Source of the DNA: Dugong dugon | Lineage: Eukaryota; Chordata; Mammalia; Sirenia; Dugongidae | Length of the DNA: 64,000 nt | Direction of reading: 5' to 3' | Assembly: GCA_030035585.1 (NCBI GenBank) | Contig: CM057464.1 | Coordinates: 32,895,365 to 32,959,364 of the forward strand | Part shown: piece by piece, positions 28,088 to 38,443 of the stretch | How positions within the stretch are numbered: the first letter of the stretch is position 1 | How the letters are laid out: each line of letters starts with the position of its first letter | Notes under the pieces: model-generated | Seen by the model: the letters and a program-made list of their open reading frames with translations, nothing else | Database searches by the model: none | Told to the model about the DNA's origin: nothing | Program-made: the position numbers and the translations under genes

Positions 28088-29023
28088 CAGGTAGTCCCCA
28101 ACCTACGATGGGATACCGTTCTGACGACTCCGTAGTAGGTTCTGACATAAGGTGAATACCTCATTTGTTTTTTAGTTTTTATTATTATTGCCTTTTATTA
28201 TCAGTATCTTTATAAATCTGATCTTCATTTGTCTTTGAGGGTTGGAAACATTACACATAAACTTACAGATGTATTTTAACATATACATATGTACATACCT
28301 AAAAAAATACACAAATCATAAAAATTTACTCCAGTTTTGATGAAGAAGAGTTGGACGACATTTGCATTTTGTCAATTGTGGTAATAACTCCACTTGTGGA
28401 AGATTCTGGATCATCTGAATTATCCCTGGGAATGGGAATGGCATTTCTAGTCAGAAAATTACTGAGAGTTGTCTGTATTGCCTTTTCTTTCTTTCTTCAT
28501 ATGTTACATGATAGCATCTCACTTCTTCCAGAATCTGCCTACTGACTTTTGCAAAGTGATCAGTGTTTGGGCCCATGTTTTCAAGCAACTGAAGCCCCTG
28601 TTTTAGTTTAGAAAAAACTCCAGCTAATCCTTTCACTATAAAATTTTTTGACAACTTCTCTCCTTCCTCTTCCTCATCATTTCTTTCTTCTTCAGCATTT
28701 CTTTCCTCTTCAAAATCCATTAAGTCCTGATCTGTCAACTCCCCTTCTTAGCGATCTGTGTTGAACTGTTCCACATCAGTGGCAATATCAAGTTCTAAAT
28801 TCATTGTTCTTGCCATATGGACAATTTTTCCACTGATCTCTTCCATCATATTATCCTGATCAAATGCTTGGACTCTGTTCACATAACTCAGCAATTTTTT
28901 CCATATCCCCTGCATGCATTTCCCCCTAACTTCCTCTCAGGAAGATACAGTGTTCTGGATACACTGACAACCATAAGTGGGGCTCATCGTAACTCGAATA
29001 TGCTGTAAGTCGGGGACTACCTG
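28088..29023 (-). mobile_element. Tigger/pogo-like DNA transposon, deleted copy (936 bp)
   Basis: The terminal inverted repeats are CAGGTAGTCCCCAACCTACG on the left and CAGGTAGTCCCCGACTTACA read inward from the right. Both ends are flanked by TA (28086-28087 and 29024-29025), the duplication made by mariner/pogo transposases. The inside encodes part of a transposase on the minus strand. The copy is much shorter than an autonomous Tigger (about 2.4 kb or more), so it is a deletion derivative. Confidence 0.88.
28451..28940 (-). pseudogene. Tigger-like transposase C-terminal remnant
   Basis: Minus-strand reading gives WKKLLSYVNRVQAFDQDN, then LELDIATDVEQFNTDR, a stop, GELTDQDLMDFEEERNAEEE, and LAGVFSKLKQGLQLLENM ... 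FAKVSRQILEEVRCYHVTYE. This order (WKKL, acidic stretch, alpha-helical tail with YEE and Lys-rich end) is the C-terminus of Tigger/jerky-type transposases. The helix-turn-helix and the DDE catalytic core are absent. One in-frame stop is visible. Confidence 0.75.
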
Positions 29024-29025
29024 TA

Positions 29026-29085
29026 TAGGACAGAGTAGAACTGCCCCATAGAGTTTTCTAAGCTGTTATCCTTACAGGAGCTAAA
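29026..29085 (-). mobile_element. AfroSINE internal fragment
   Basis: TAGGACAGAGTAGAACTGCC and the following TCTTTACAG-like segment are the middle of an AfroSINE. Both the head and the tail are missing. It starts exactly at the right TA of the Tigger element. Confidence 0.7.
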
Positions 29086-29089
29086 TCTA

Positions 29090-29450
29090 ATGAGCAAGAA
29101 AAATAGTGGCAGGGATGAAAATGGAGTAGTGGGCAGGGGCCAGACCGTGCATACCCGGTCATATTAAGGAGTTTGTTCTAAATTTTATTCTAAATTCAAT
29201 GGAAGTCATGGACTGATCTTAAATAGGTGAATGGCATGACCTGATTAACGTTTTAAAACCTCATTATGGACACTGTATGGATAATTCATGGAAAGAACAA
29301 TAAGATGGCAGGGAGAATTCTTAGAAGACTACTATGGTAACTGAGCTTAGAGATGATGGTAGCAATGAAGGTGGAAAGAAGTGAATGGCTTTGCAATACA
29401 TTTTGGAGGTAAAATTGATAGAACTTAGTAGTGAATTATTTTTGGGAGAA
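29090..29450 (-). mobile_element. Old mammal-wide LINE-like remnant, unassigned
   Basis: Phrases such as GAATGGCATGACCTGATT and GGAGGTAAAATTGATAGAAC occur in a widespread old mammalian repeat that I believe is related to the L2 class, in reverse orientation. It may resume at 29940-30400 after the LTR insertion. Family not certain. Confidence 0.35.
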
Positions 29451-29454
29451 ACAT

Positions 29455-29938
29455 TGGCTTCCAGTGGCTGCTGTAACAAATTATCACAAATTTAGTGCTT
29501 AAAACAACAGAAGTTTATTCTCTCACAGTTCTGGAGACCAGAAGTCCAAATCAGTTTCACTGGGCTGAAATCAAGGTGAGCAGGGCTGCTCTCCCTCTGA
29601 AAACTCCAGGGAAGCATCTGTTCCCTCCTTCTCCCAACTTCTGCTGGCTGCTGGCATTCCTTGGCTTGTGGTTTTATCTCTCAGATCTCTGCTTCTGTGG
29701 TCACACTGCCTTCTCCTCTTCTGCCTGTGTGTAATCTCTCTTTACTTTTCCTGTAAGGACACTTATGATTGCATTTAGCTCCCCTCTCCCCCAATAATCC
29801 AGGATAAGCTCCCCATCTCAAAATTCTTAACTTAATAATGTCTGTAAAGACCCTTTGCCATATAAAGTAACATTTATAGGTTCCAGGCATTAGGACTTGA
29901 TACCTTTGGGGGCTGTTATTCAGCCTACTGCAGAAATA
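29455..29938 (-). mobile_element. MLT1-type LTR (ERVL-MaLR)
   Basis: The plus strand shows the reverse complement of an MLT1 end: GCTGCTGTAACAAATTATCAC, GCTTAAAACAACAGAAGTTTAT, CTCACAGTTCTGGAG. It finishes with CTGTTATTCAGCCTACTGCA, so the minus strand starts TGCAGTAGGCTGAATAACAG. Confidence 0.75.
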
Positions 29939-30399
29939 AGGGAGAGAGTTTTGAGAAGAGTATAGGGAAGTACAAGATAAGTGATAGAGTGTGTCTACTA
30001 GAGATACATAATTACGTTGCCAAGCAATGTTTAGACTGAACATGTTGACTTTTCAATGATACCAATCAGTTCAGTTGTGTGATTTTCTCCAGCAATGTCC
30101 AGCTGCTTGAGCAAGAATAGATAAGACAGATGTTTGAGTTCATGTAGGGTTGGAGAGGGAAGAAGCAAGGGAATTACTATAGTGACTGCAAAGGAGTTAT
30201 TATACTAAGAGACTGTAAGTACCAAAATAAATACTGCAGTAAAGCAAGTGGGGCCGATGGCCAGAGAGAAAGTCACAGGGTTGTGGATTGAAGGTCTTAA
30301 CGAGATGGAATAATGGTGGTGCTTGAGTGAATAAATAAAATAGCATTGTTTGAGAATGGGGTGTCGATTTTGTGATTTTATAGGTTGCTGAGGTGGAGA

Positions 30400-32519
30400 G
30401 TTCAATGAACCAACAGCTCAGTATTTTGGATGGATCATTTAGTATATGCCAAAGTTGCCTAAAAAGAGGACAGGTGGACTGGAAGATTGCAAGCCAGGTA
30501 CTGAAATCTCCAGTGAATGAAGAGAGGAGACAGCAAATAACAGCAACAAGGAGGAGGGAAGTATGATTCCACTGAATGGTACGAGTCTCAAAGGAGAGGG
30601 GATTTTGACAAGAGGAAACAAGTTTATGTCTGAAAGCAGATGAACATTAACCCAACTCCCAAACCCAAGGCAAGAATAAGCAGCCTCCACTTAAGACGTC
30701 TCTGGGGGAAAGGATGTTCGGAGACAACCCTTAGGCTTCAATTCAGGCAAAGAGGTGGAAGGAATGTTGAGAGCAGAGGTGGAGTGTATAGGAAAAGTTG
30801 TTGAGCACAGAGCAGGCATTCTCAAAGGCATCATGAGATCCTGAGTTGGGTCACATGGAGTGATGGGTGTAGTAAGCAGGCAGAGGCTGAGAGTTGACAA
30901 GATAATGGACAGGACGGGCTTTTCCACCTGGCAGAGAATTTACTCCTCAAGGGCTTTTGGAAGAAGATGGGCGCTTGACTTAGCACTGAAATCTTAAAGA
31001 TTTTTTACAACAATTAATAGTAATTTTTGAAGGCACTTTCATTTTAAAGCTGTCTTTTCATTTTAAAGTTGATAATAAAAATATACAATATTTAGCAAAG
31101 GTTGTAAACTAGCAGCCCATTGGGTAAATCTGCATTTAGACATATTTTGTTTGGCCTCAAATTGGTTTGGCCATCCCTGTGTTTAAAAGAAAAACTTCAA
31201 ATTAGTTTCTAACATTTAAAAATCTGGAGATTTCATATAAAAACCTTCTTAAAAACTGGACTACCTAGTAATCGTGGGTCAATGTTTCTACTTGGCGATG
31301 GATTTGCTTGGAACCAAAGCAGTCCTGTCCTCCTTAGATGGAGCCGCACTCTCCACTACTCCTTACGGTGTTCTTGCTAACATCAAGGCCTAGTAGCTTG
31401 TGCAATTTAGCCTGATGCTTGGCCTGTACTTTCTCTTTTAAGACTTAATAGAAAGATAAAATAATTGTATAGCCAGGCCTCTACAAAGGTGACAAAATGA
31501 AAGACTGAGCAGGGCCTGTGTTTCCACACGTTTCTTGGTGGAAGTGAAGGTGCGTGTTTAATGTGTAAACAAAGTATGTCCGAAGAATATAACCTGGCCA
31601 CCTTTAGTTATTTTTATTACCTGCCTGGCTCTTGAGGGCAGTTGTGTTTGCCTCCCTGATTTATATGAACTGTTTATTACTTTAAGTTTTAAATAATTTA
31701 TGTAAAGTTGAAAATCTATCCAAATCCAAAGGCCCTAGAAAGTTCCTGATTTTCACCAAGCTTTGTCTAATAAAATTATCTGGACTTTGAGCCTCTCAGG
31801 GACATGTAAGGGTATTAATTAATTGATTGATTAATTGGTTAAAATATTGTTTTCCGTGTTTATTTATATTAAAGAAAATTAAACATTTTATGTTTTCCTG
31901 GGTGTGTGTATTTGTGTGGGACAGGAGTCATTCATTGGTACAAAAATATATTGTTTGTGCCAGATCAATCAGCAGAGATGATTATTGTGTGTCAGCATCA
32001 CTCAGAAAGAAAAAAGGTTCTGGTACACAGAATAGGCATGTCCTGTCACCAAAAAAGACTGCACTGACATTTTTTGAGAGTGAAAATTAAATAGTAAACA
32101 CCAGATATTCTGGCACTAAAGTTGACTAAATTATCCAACACTTCTGAATTTACATACAAGGCATTTTGCCTTCTTGAGTTCTCTTCCTGTTGGATAAACT
32201 TACATGTAGACATCTTTGCTTAGTAATAACGATAAATTGAATTGCTGTATCATCGGATGAGAGTTTGAAACAACACTTAATGAGGATGAACATGTCTAAT
32301 TTCTACTTAGAAATGCAGGATTGCCACAGTGTCTTCTAACCATAATTTGATTCTGTTGGCACCCTGTGATGTAATGAATATACCCATGACCCAGGCCAAG
32401 TCACATGTAAGCATAGAGGGAGGGACACTGCAGTGGACAGACCATGATCATTGAATTAGCTCTTTAGTAGGACTCTGGCCCAGTTATACCTTATCTCAGT
32501 CACGTCTGCCCTGTTTCCT
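30400..32519. other. Unassigned noncoding interval
   Basis: No coding gene. The left part may still be old repeat. From about 31000 the sequence looks unique and AT-rich, with a TAATTAATTGATTGATTAATTG motif near 31817. Nothing else is supportable. Confidence 0.5.
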
Positions 32520-33413
32520 TTCCTTGCTTTGGTTTCTGAGTAGTCTCCTGCTTTGTCTTTCTAACATGAAAAACCAGTCTGCCAACTTTTATCAGTTTAT
32601 ACAGGTCCCTGACTGTGACCAGTCTCCCTCTCAACATGATCTCTCCTTATCCCAAACCCTGGAAATAGAATCCTTGGACTGGAACCTAGAACGCCGTTTC
32701 TGTGAATCCTTCCTATTGCATCTATTTCCCTTGGTCTTTACTTCTTCTCTATTCAGCTTAGGTTTTCCATTGTCCATCACTTCAGTCACCTTCTTGCAAC
32801 TCTCTTGTCCTATCATCCTTCCCTTTCACCTACTTGTTAGAACCCAACCCTGAATAAGCTCAACTACTTAGTCTCTGGGCGCACACCTAGGCAGCCAAGC
32901 ACTGTGCGTGGAAATTGATGTATGTTTACCTAGTTAGTTTTGTCTTCAATTCTCTGCAGAGGCTATTTAATTCTCTCCATACACTCCTTAAGCCTGTGAC
33001 ATCACCACCTTTCCCCTCATTCACACCTTTCTCTGCAACTCTTAATTCGTGGAGAAAATACACATTATTACACAGATACACTCTTAACTTCATGCTCCAA
33101 GTCTACTCCAATGAACCTTGATTGGCACCCACCACTTTTCTCCTTCCCATTTGCTGCAAAGGAAACAAAGTCCATCTGTGATCATATGCTGGTCTCTGGA
33201 TTCAATCTCTGTCTTCTTGAGATCTTTATAACTTTTATCATTTCTTTCGTATCTTCACTCTCCATCCTCTTCATTAAAATTTTAAGTCTCTCCCGTCTTA
33301 TAAAAACAATCCTTCCCTCACCAAAAAACCTTCTTTTAACCCAATATTCACCTTCAGAGTTTTTAAAAAATCATTATAATATACTTTATATAGTATTTTA
33401 CAGTATAAATTGT

Positions 33414-33646
33414 ATTGGACATGTTATCAGGAGAGACCAGTCCCTGGAGAAGGACATCATGCTTGGTAAAGCAGTGGGTTAGCGAAAGAGAGAAAGACCC
33501 TCAAAGAGATGGATTGACACAGTGGCTGCAACAATGGGCTCAAGCATAACAATGACTGTGAGGATGGTGCAGGACCAGGCAGAGTTTCATTCTGTTGTAC
33601 ATAGGGTCGCTATGAGTCAGACCTGACTTGACAGCACCTAATAACA
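33414..33646 (+). mobile_element. BovB-like RTE LINE, 3' end
   Basis: TTGGACATGTTATCAGGAGAGACCAG translates, as in BovB-type RTE, to GHVIRRDQSLEKDIMLGK, followed by KRERPSKRW-like sequence. The 3' end ATAGGGTCGCTATGAGTCAG ... GACAGCACCTAATAACAA lacks poly(A). It is 5'-truncated. Confidence 0.88.
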
Positions 33647-34199
33647 ATTGTACAGGTACCTTCAGTTTTGATTCTCTCTCTCTTTTTCCCATTCTCAGTT
33701 ATAACTTCTTAAAAGAGTTACCTCTATTTGCTGTCTATAAATGCTCATACACATTTACTTCTAGAGTCAATACAATTTCTCAACCTAACACTCTGAGATC
33801 ATTAAAGACTTGCTTGTTACTGAATTTGATAATTTTTTTTGTGTCTCATTTTTCTTGCCCACTTAGTAGCATGTGACACTTTTTACTTTCTAGTTCGTGA
33901 AATGCTCTCTTCTTCCCTTCTTGACACCCAGAACTTCTGATTTTCCTTCGAATGTTCTGTTGTGTCTTTTCGTTTTCCTCCTCTGACTGTCCCTTAAATG
34001 TTAGTTTTCCTTGGTTTCTCTTCTTGGCGACTTTCTTTCTGCACTCTACACATTCTTCCATGGGATTTCTGCTACTCCCATGAATTTATATGCTGACAAT
34101 TCCCAAATCTATACCTCTAGATCAGATTGATCTATGAAAACTTACAGTCACATGTCCAACTGTCTACTAGATAGTTTCACTTAGATGCCCATTTAAAAA

Positions 34200-34346
34200 A
34201 AAAACAAAAAACAAACCCATTGCCATTGAGTCAATTCTGACTCATAGCAACCCTATAGGGGTTTCCAAGGAGCAGCTGGTGGATTTGAACTGCCGACCTT
34301 TTGGTTAGTAGCCAATCTGTTAACCACTGCGCCACCAGGGCTCCTA
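34200..34346 (-). mobile_element. AfroSINE, short type
   Basis: Antisense copy inside the L2, with the tail GCCATTGAGTCAATTCTGAC and head end TGCGCCACCAGGGCTCC. The flanking target duplication TAGATGCCCAT is present on both sides (34183-34193 and 34347-34357). Confidence 0.92.
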
Positions 34347-35462
34347 GATGCCCATGAGCACCTCAAATTCATAATGTCAGAAATAAAACCCATACTTCCT
34401 ACCCCACAGCAGCCTTCATCTTGCTTCAACTCCTGGATTCCCCCTCTCAGTTAATCCTCACCTCATTTACCCAAACCAGAGATTGGGTGTCATCTGTAGC
34501 AGGTATTCTTTGGGAACTTACCACTCCAGTGTGCTCCTGCCTACTTCCAGGGACTTGCAGCTGTATCATATTGCTTGTGGGCCTTTTAGGAAGCCATAGA
34601 AGCTTGTGCTGCCTTGTGCAGAGCAGGCTGGAAGTGCCAGGGAATTAAACTCATCAACCAATGACTGGTGGGAATTGGCTGATAAATTCCCTAGCTCCTC
34701 AGCCCGTTAGGTGGGATAACTCTGAGGCATGTGTTTTACACCATTCTGCAGAATTGTTCCATGGGATACGTTCCAGACATTCATAGCATAGTTGGTTTGA
34801 TAATACACCCTTTATTGGCTGCCTTTCCTTCCCCGCTGTCACTTCCTCACTTGCCTGCCAATGTTCCCTGCTCTTCTCAAATGAACTACTTGCATCTTTA
34901 CCTTGAGGTCTGTTTGGGGAGCGGGGGTACCAAAATAAGACGGCATTCTTTTTCCACTTTCTTCCTCTCCCCTTATTCCTATCAATTACCAAATTCTATT
35001 ATTTCTACCTCATAATCATCTTGAAAAACTAGCCATTTCTCTCCAGCCCCACTGCCACTACCTCATTTTCCACTGCCATCATCTGTAGCCTGGATCACTG
35101 TAACAATCTCCTACCTACCTTCCTTCAGTATTCCTCCCCTTCCATCCTTTGTCTACCCTTCAGGCAATGACCTTTTAATTATGCAAATTTGATTATATCA
35201 CTACCACAGTAAACTTTTCAGCTCTCAATTTACATATAAATTCTTGTGGGAAGTTTTCCTTGCCCTTTCCATTCTGGAGTACTATTAAAAGGAGCACCCT
35301 TTTAAAGCCCCTCTCATGTTGTACACTAATGGCCTATTCACTTGCTGTATTCCTCACTAGACTAAACTCTCTAAGGGCAGGTATAGTGCTTTTGTCTTTC
35401 CTTTCCTTTATTCCCCCTTTGTTGTTGTTGTACTTCTAGTATGTGATAACTCAATATAGGGT

Positions 35463-35662
35463 TGTTGTTGTTGGATGCCATTGAGTCAATTCCAACTCAC
35501 AGCAACCCTGTGTACAACAGAACAAAACACTGCCCGGTCCCGCGCCATCCTCACAATCATTGCTATGTTTGAGCCCATTGTTGTAGCCACTGTGTCAATC
35601 CATTTTGTTGAGGGTCTTCCTCTTTTTCACCGACCCTCTGCTTGATGTCCTTCTCCAAGGAA
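35463..35662 (-). mobile_element. BovB-like RTE LINE, 3' end
   Basis: Antisense copy: TTGTTGTTGTTGGATGCCATTGAGTCAATTCC leads into CATTGTTGTAGCCACTGTGTCAATCC and ATGTCCTTCTCCAAGGAA. It sits in the L2 3' end. Confidence 0.88.
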
Positions 35663-36116
35663 TATAGGGTACAAAGTAGAAGCTCAATAAATATTTGTTG
35701 AATAAATGAATGCTTAGCGAGGGTCATTCCTGTCTCCTCCATTTTGGCCTTTTTCTGGAGGAGTAGGTTAATTAGTGAACACATTTTCAATTTATATCTG
35801 TGTTACTCTTATGTTCTAATTTAGTGATTTTTTTTCTATTAATGATGATTAGTGATCTCATTAGATGATGTAAGTTCATCAAACAATGGTGAGTCAGGCA
35901 TAGGACTGACTTTGTTTAAACCTTAACAGGTAAATCATTCCTGATACTTGGTGTAAAAATGAGTATGGACAAGATGGAACCTCTAAATTCTTTACATTGA
36001 AGAATTGCTTTTCCTGAGAATAAATTTATGTCAATTCATTAATGTCTTTTATCATTTGCATTCTGCTAATTGAATTTCTATTAAGGCCGGCATGTTTGAG
36101 GCTTTGTCTCGCTTAC

Positions 36117-36331
36117 TTTGGCCATGTTATCAGGAGGGATCAGTCCCTGGAGAAGGAAATCATGCCTGGTGAATTAGAGGGTCAATGAAAAAGAGGAAGA
36201 CCCTCAACAAGGTGGATTGACACAGTAGCTGCAACAATGGTCTCAAACATAGCAATGATTGTGAGGATGGTGCAGGACAGGGCAAAAGGATCACTATGAG
36301 TCGGAGCCAACTCGACAACACCTAATAACAA
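36117..36331 (+). mobile_element. BovB-like RTE LINE, 3' end
   Basis: GCCATGTTATCAGGAGGGATCAGTCCC through CACTATGAGTCGGAGCCAACTCGACAACACC. A short deletion removes the segment before the last 45 bases. Confidence 0.88.
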
Positions 36332-36554
36332 CAGACGTGTTTGTATTTAAAAAAAAATTGCTGCTGTTATAATTGCTATCCAAATCTGCAAAATTCAAAC
36401 TTTAAAACTTTTTACTCTCTCAGAGATACTGGAACCAAGGTGACAGAGTAAGAAGATTCACGCTTCCGTTCTCCCATGGGAAATTTCTTAAGAAAGCAGA
36501 AAATAACAGCACCAGCTTTGTCAAAACTCTGGTGAACAGTTGGGAGATCATGGA

Positions 36555-38227
36555 AGTCAGAAGTAAAATGATTTCTATCTGCAGATGACATAGTACTGTA
36601 TATAGAAAATCCCAAAGAATCTACAAGAAAGCTATTAGAGTTAATAAACAAATTCTTCAAAGTTATTGACTTTGTGTTAACTTGGACAGGATCAACACAC
36701 AGAAATCAGTTTGTTTCTATATTACTAGCAATGAACAATCTGAAAAGGAAATTAAGAACCTATACCTTTTATAATAGCATCTAAAAGAGTAAAATACTGA
36801 GGATAAATTTAACCAAGGAGGTGGAAGACGTTTACACTGAAACAATGAAACACTGCTGAAAGAAATTAAAGGAGAACTAAATAAATGGAAAGACATCCTG
36901 TGTTCATGGATTGGAAGACTTAATATTGTTGAGATGTCAGTTCTACTCAAAACAGTCTTCAGATGCAATGCAATTCCTATTAAAATTCCTATCATGGATT
37001 GAATTATGTCCCCCCAAAAATGTGTTTATCAGTTTGGCTGGGCCATGATTCCTGCTTTGTGTGGTTTTCCTACAAGTTGTAAATCCTACCTCTATGATGT
37101 TAATGAGGGAGGATGGGTGGCAGTTGTGTTAGTAAGGCAGGACTCAGTCTACAAGACTGGATTGTGTCCTGAGGCAATCTCTTGAGATATAAAAGACAGA
37201 AGTCAGCAGTGAGACAGGGGGACCTCATACCATCAAGAAAGCAGTGCCAGGAGCAGAGCGCATCCTTTGGACTGGGGTCCCTGTGCCGAGACGCTCCTAG
37301 TCCAGGGGAACGCGTAAGAGAAGAAGGCCGACAGAGAGAAAAAACCTTCCCCTGGAGCTGACACCCTGAATTTGGACTTTTAGCCTACTTTGACAGTGTG
37401 GAAATAAATTTCTCTTCATTAAAGCCATCCACTTGTGATATTTCTGTTATGACAGCACTAGATGATTAAGACAATTCCAAAAGTCTTTTTTTGCAGAAAT
37501 GGAAAAGCCAGTCCTCAAATTTATATGGAATTGCAAGATGCCCCAAATACTCAAAACAATCTTGGGAAAAAAAAACAAAATAGGAGGATTTCAAACTTTC
37601 AAATTGTGTTGTAAAACTACAGTAATGAAAACAGTGTGGTACTCATAGAAGGACTGGCATATAGGCCCATGGAATAGAATTGAAAAGCAAGAAATAAACC
37701 CATACGTCTATGGCCATTAATTTTCCATAAGAATGCCAAATACATTCAATGAGGAAAGAATAGTCTCTTCAACAAATGGTGCTGAAACAACTGGATCTCC
37801 ACATGCAAAAGAATGAAGCTGGACTCCTACCTCACACCCCATAGAAAAACTAATTCAGAATGGAACAATGGCCCAAATATAACAGCTAAAACCATAAAAC
37901 TCTTAGATGAAAACAAAAGGGTAAAGCTCCAGGGCCTTTTAGTCAATGAATTCTTAGATATGACACCAGAAGCACAAGCAAAAAGTGAAAAAATAGATAA
38001 ATTGAATTTCATCAAAATTAAAAACTTCTGTGCATCAAAGGACATTATCGAGAAAGTGAAAAGATAACCTACAGAATGGGAGAAATTATTTAGAAACTAT
38101 ATATCAGATAAAGGTTTAGTATCCAGAATACATGAAGATTTCTTAAAACTCAACAATAAAAACACTAATGAAAAATGAACAAAAAACATGAATAGACATT
38201 TCTCAAAGAAGATATACAAATGGCCAA
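36555..38227 (+). mobile_element. Old L1, ORF2 RT and C-terminal region
   Basis: Starts in the RT domain: TGCAGATGACATAGTACTGTATATAG encodes ADDIVLYIENPKESTRKLL. It continues to KLDSYLTPHRKTNSEWNNGP and LNFIKIKNFCASKDIIEKVK near the end. Stops are frequent. The LTR at 36990-37473 splits it, and another LTR truncates it at 38228. The preceding 36416-36555 resembles L1 5' UTR sequence. Confidence 0.82.
36990..37473 (+). mobile_element. Solo MaLR-type LTR inserted in old L1
   Basis: Starts TATCATGGATTGAATTATGTCC and ends GATGATTAAGACA. A perfect 5-bp duplication ATTCC lies at 36985-36989 and 37474-37478. Removing it restores the expected L1 order CCTATTAAAATTCCAAAAG. Confidence 0.9.
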
Positions 38228-38443
38228 TATCATGGATTGAATTGTATCCCCAAAAAATATGTGTATCAATTTGGCTAGGCCCTGATTATCAGTATTGTGT
38301 GATTGTCCACCATTTTGTAATCCGATGTGATTTTCCTATTTGTTGTAACTCCTACCTCTGTGATGTTAATAAGGTGGGATAGGCAGCAGTTATGTTAATG
38401 AGGCAGTACCCAATCTACAAGATTGGACTGTGTCTTGAGCCAG
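38228..38443 (+). mobile_element. MaLR-type LTR, 5' 216 bases only
   Basis: TATCATGGATTGAATTGTATCC to GTCTTGAGCCAG. It stops abruptly where the next LTR of the same family begins with TGTCATGG. Confidence 0.85.

Larger units (their letters stand above)
32520..35714 (+). mobile_element. Long L2 LINE remnant
   Basis: A decayed L2/CR1-clade LINE in sense orientation. The reverse transcriptase core survives near 34090, where TATATGCTGACAATTCCC corresponds to the YADD box degraded to YADN, followed by TCCAACTGTCTACTAGATAG. Further on are CCTGGATCACTGTAACAATCTC and the 3' terminus GCTCAATAAATATTTGTTGAA (about 35680-35705). Interrupted by RTE copies (33414-33646, 35463-35662) and an AfroSINE (34200-34346). 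The 5' limit is approximate. Confidence 0.7.

Noticed and set aside
28451..28738. Open 95-residue acidic frame as a host gene
   Set aside because: It lies between TA-flanked inverted repeats and matches a transposase C-terminus, so it is a transposon remnant.
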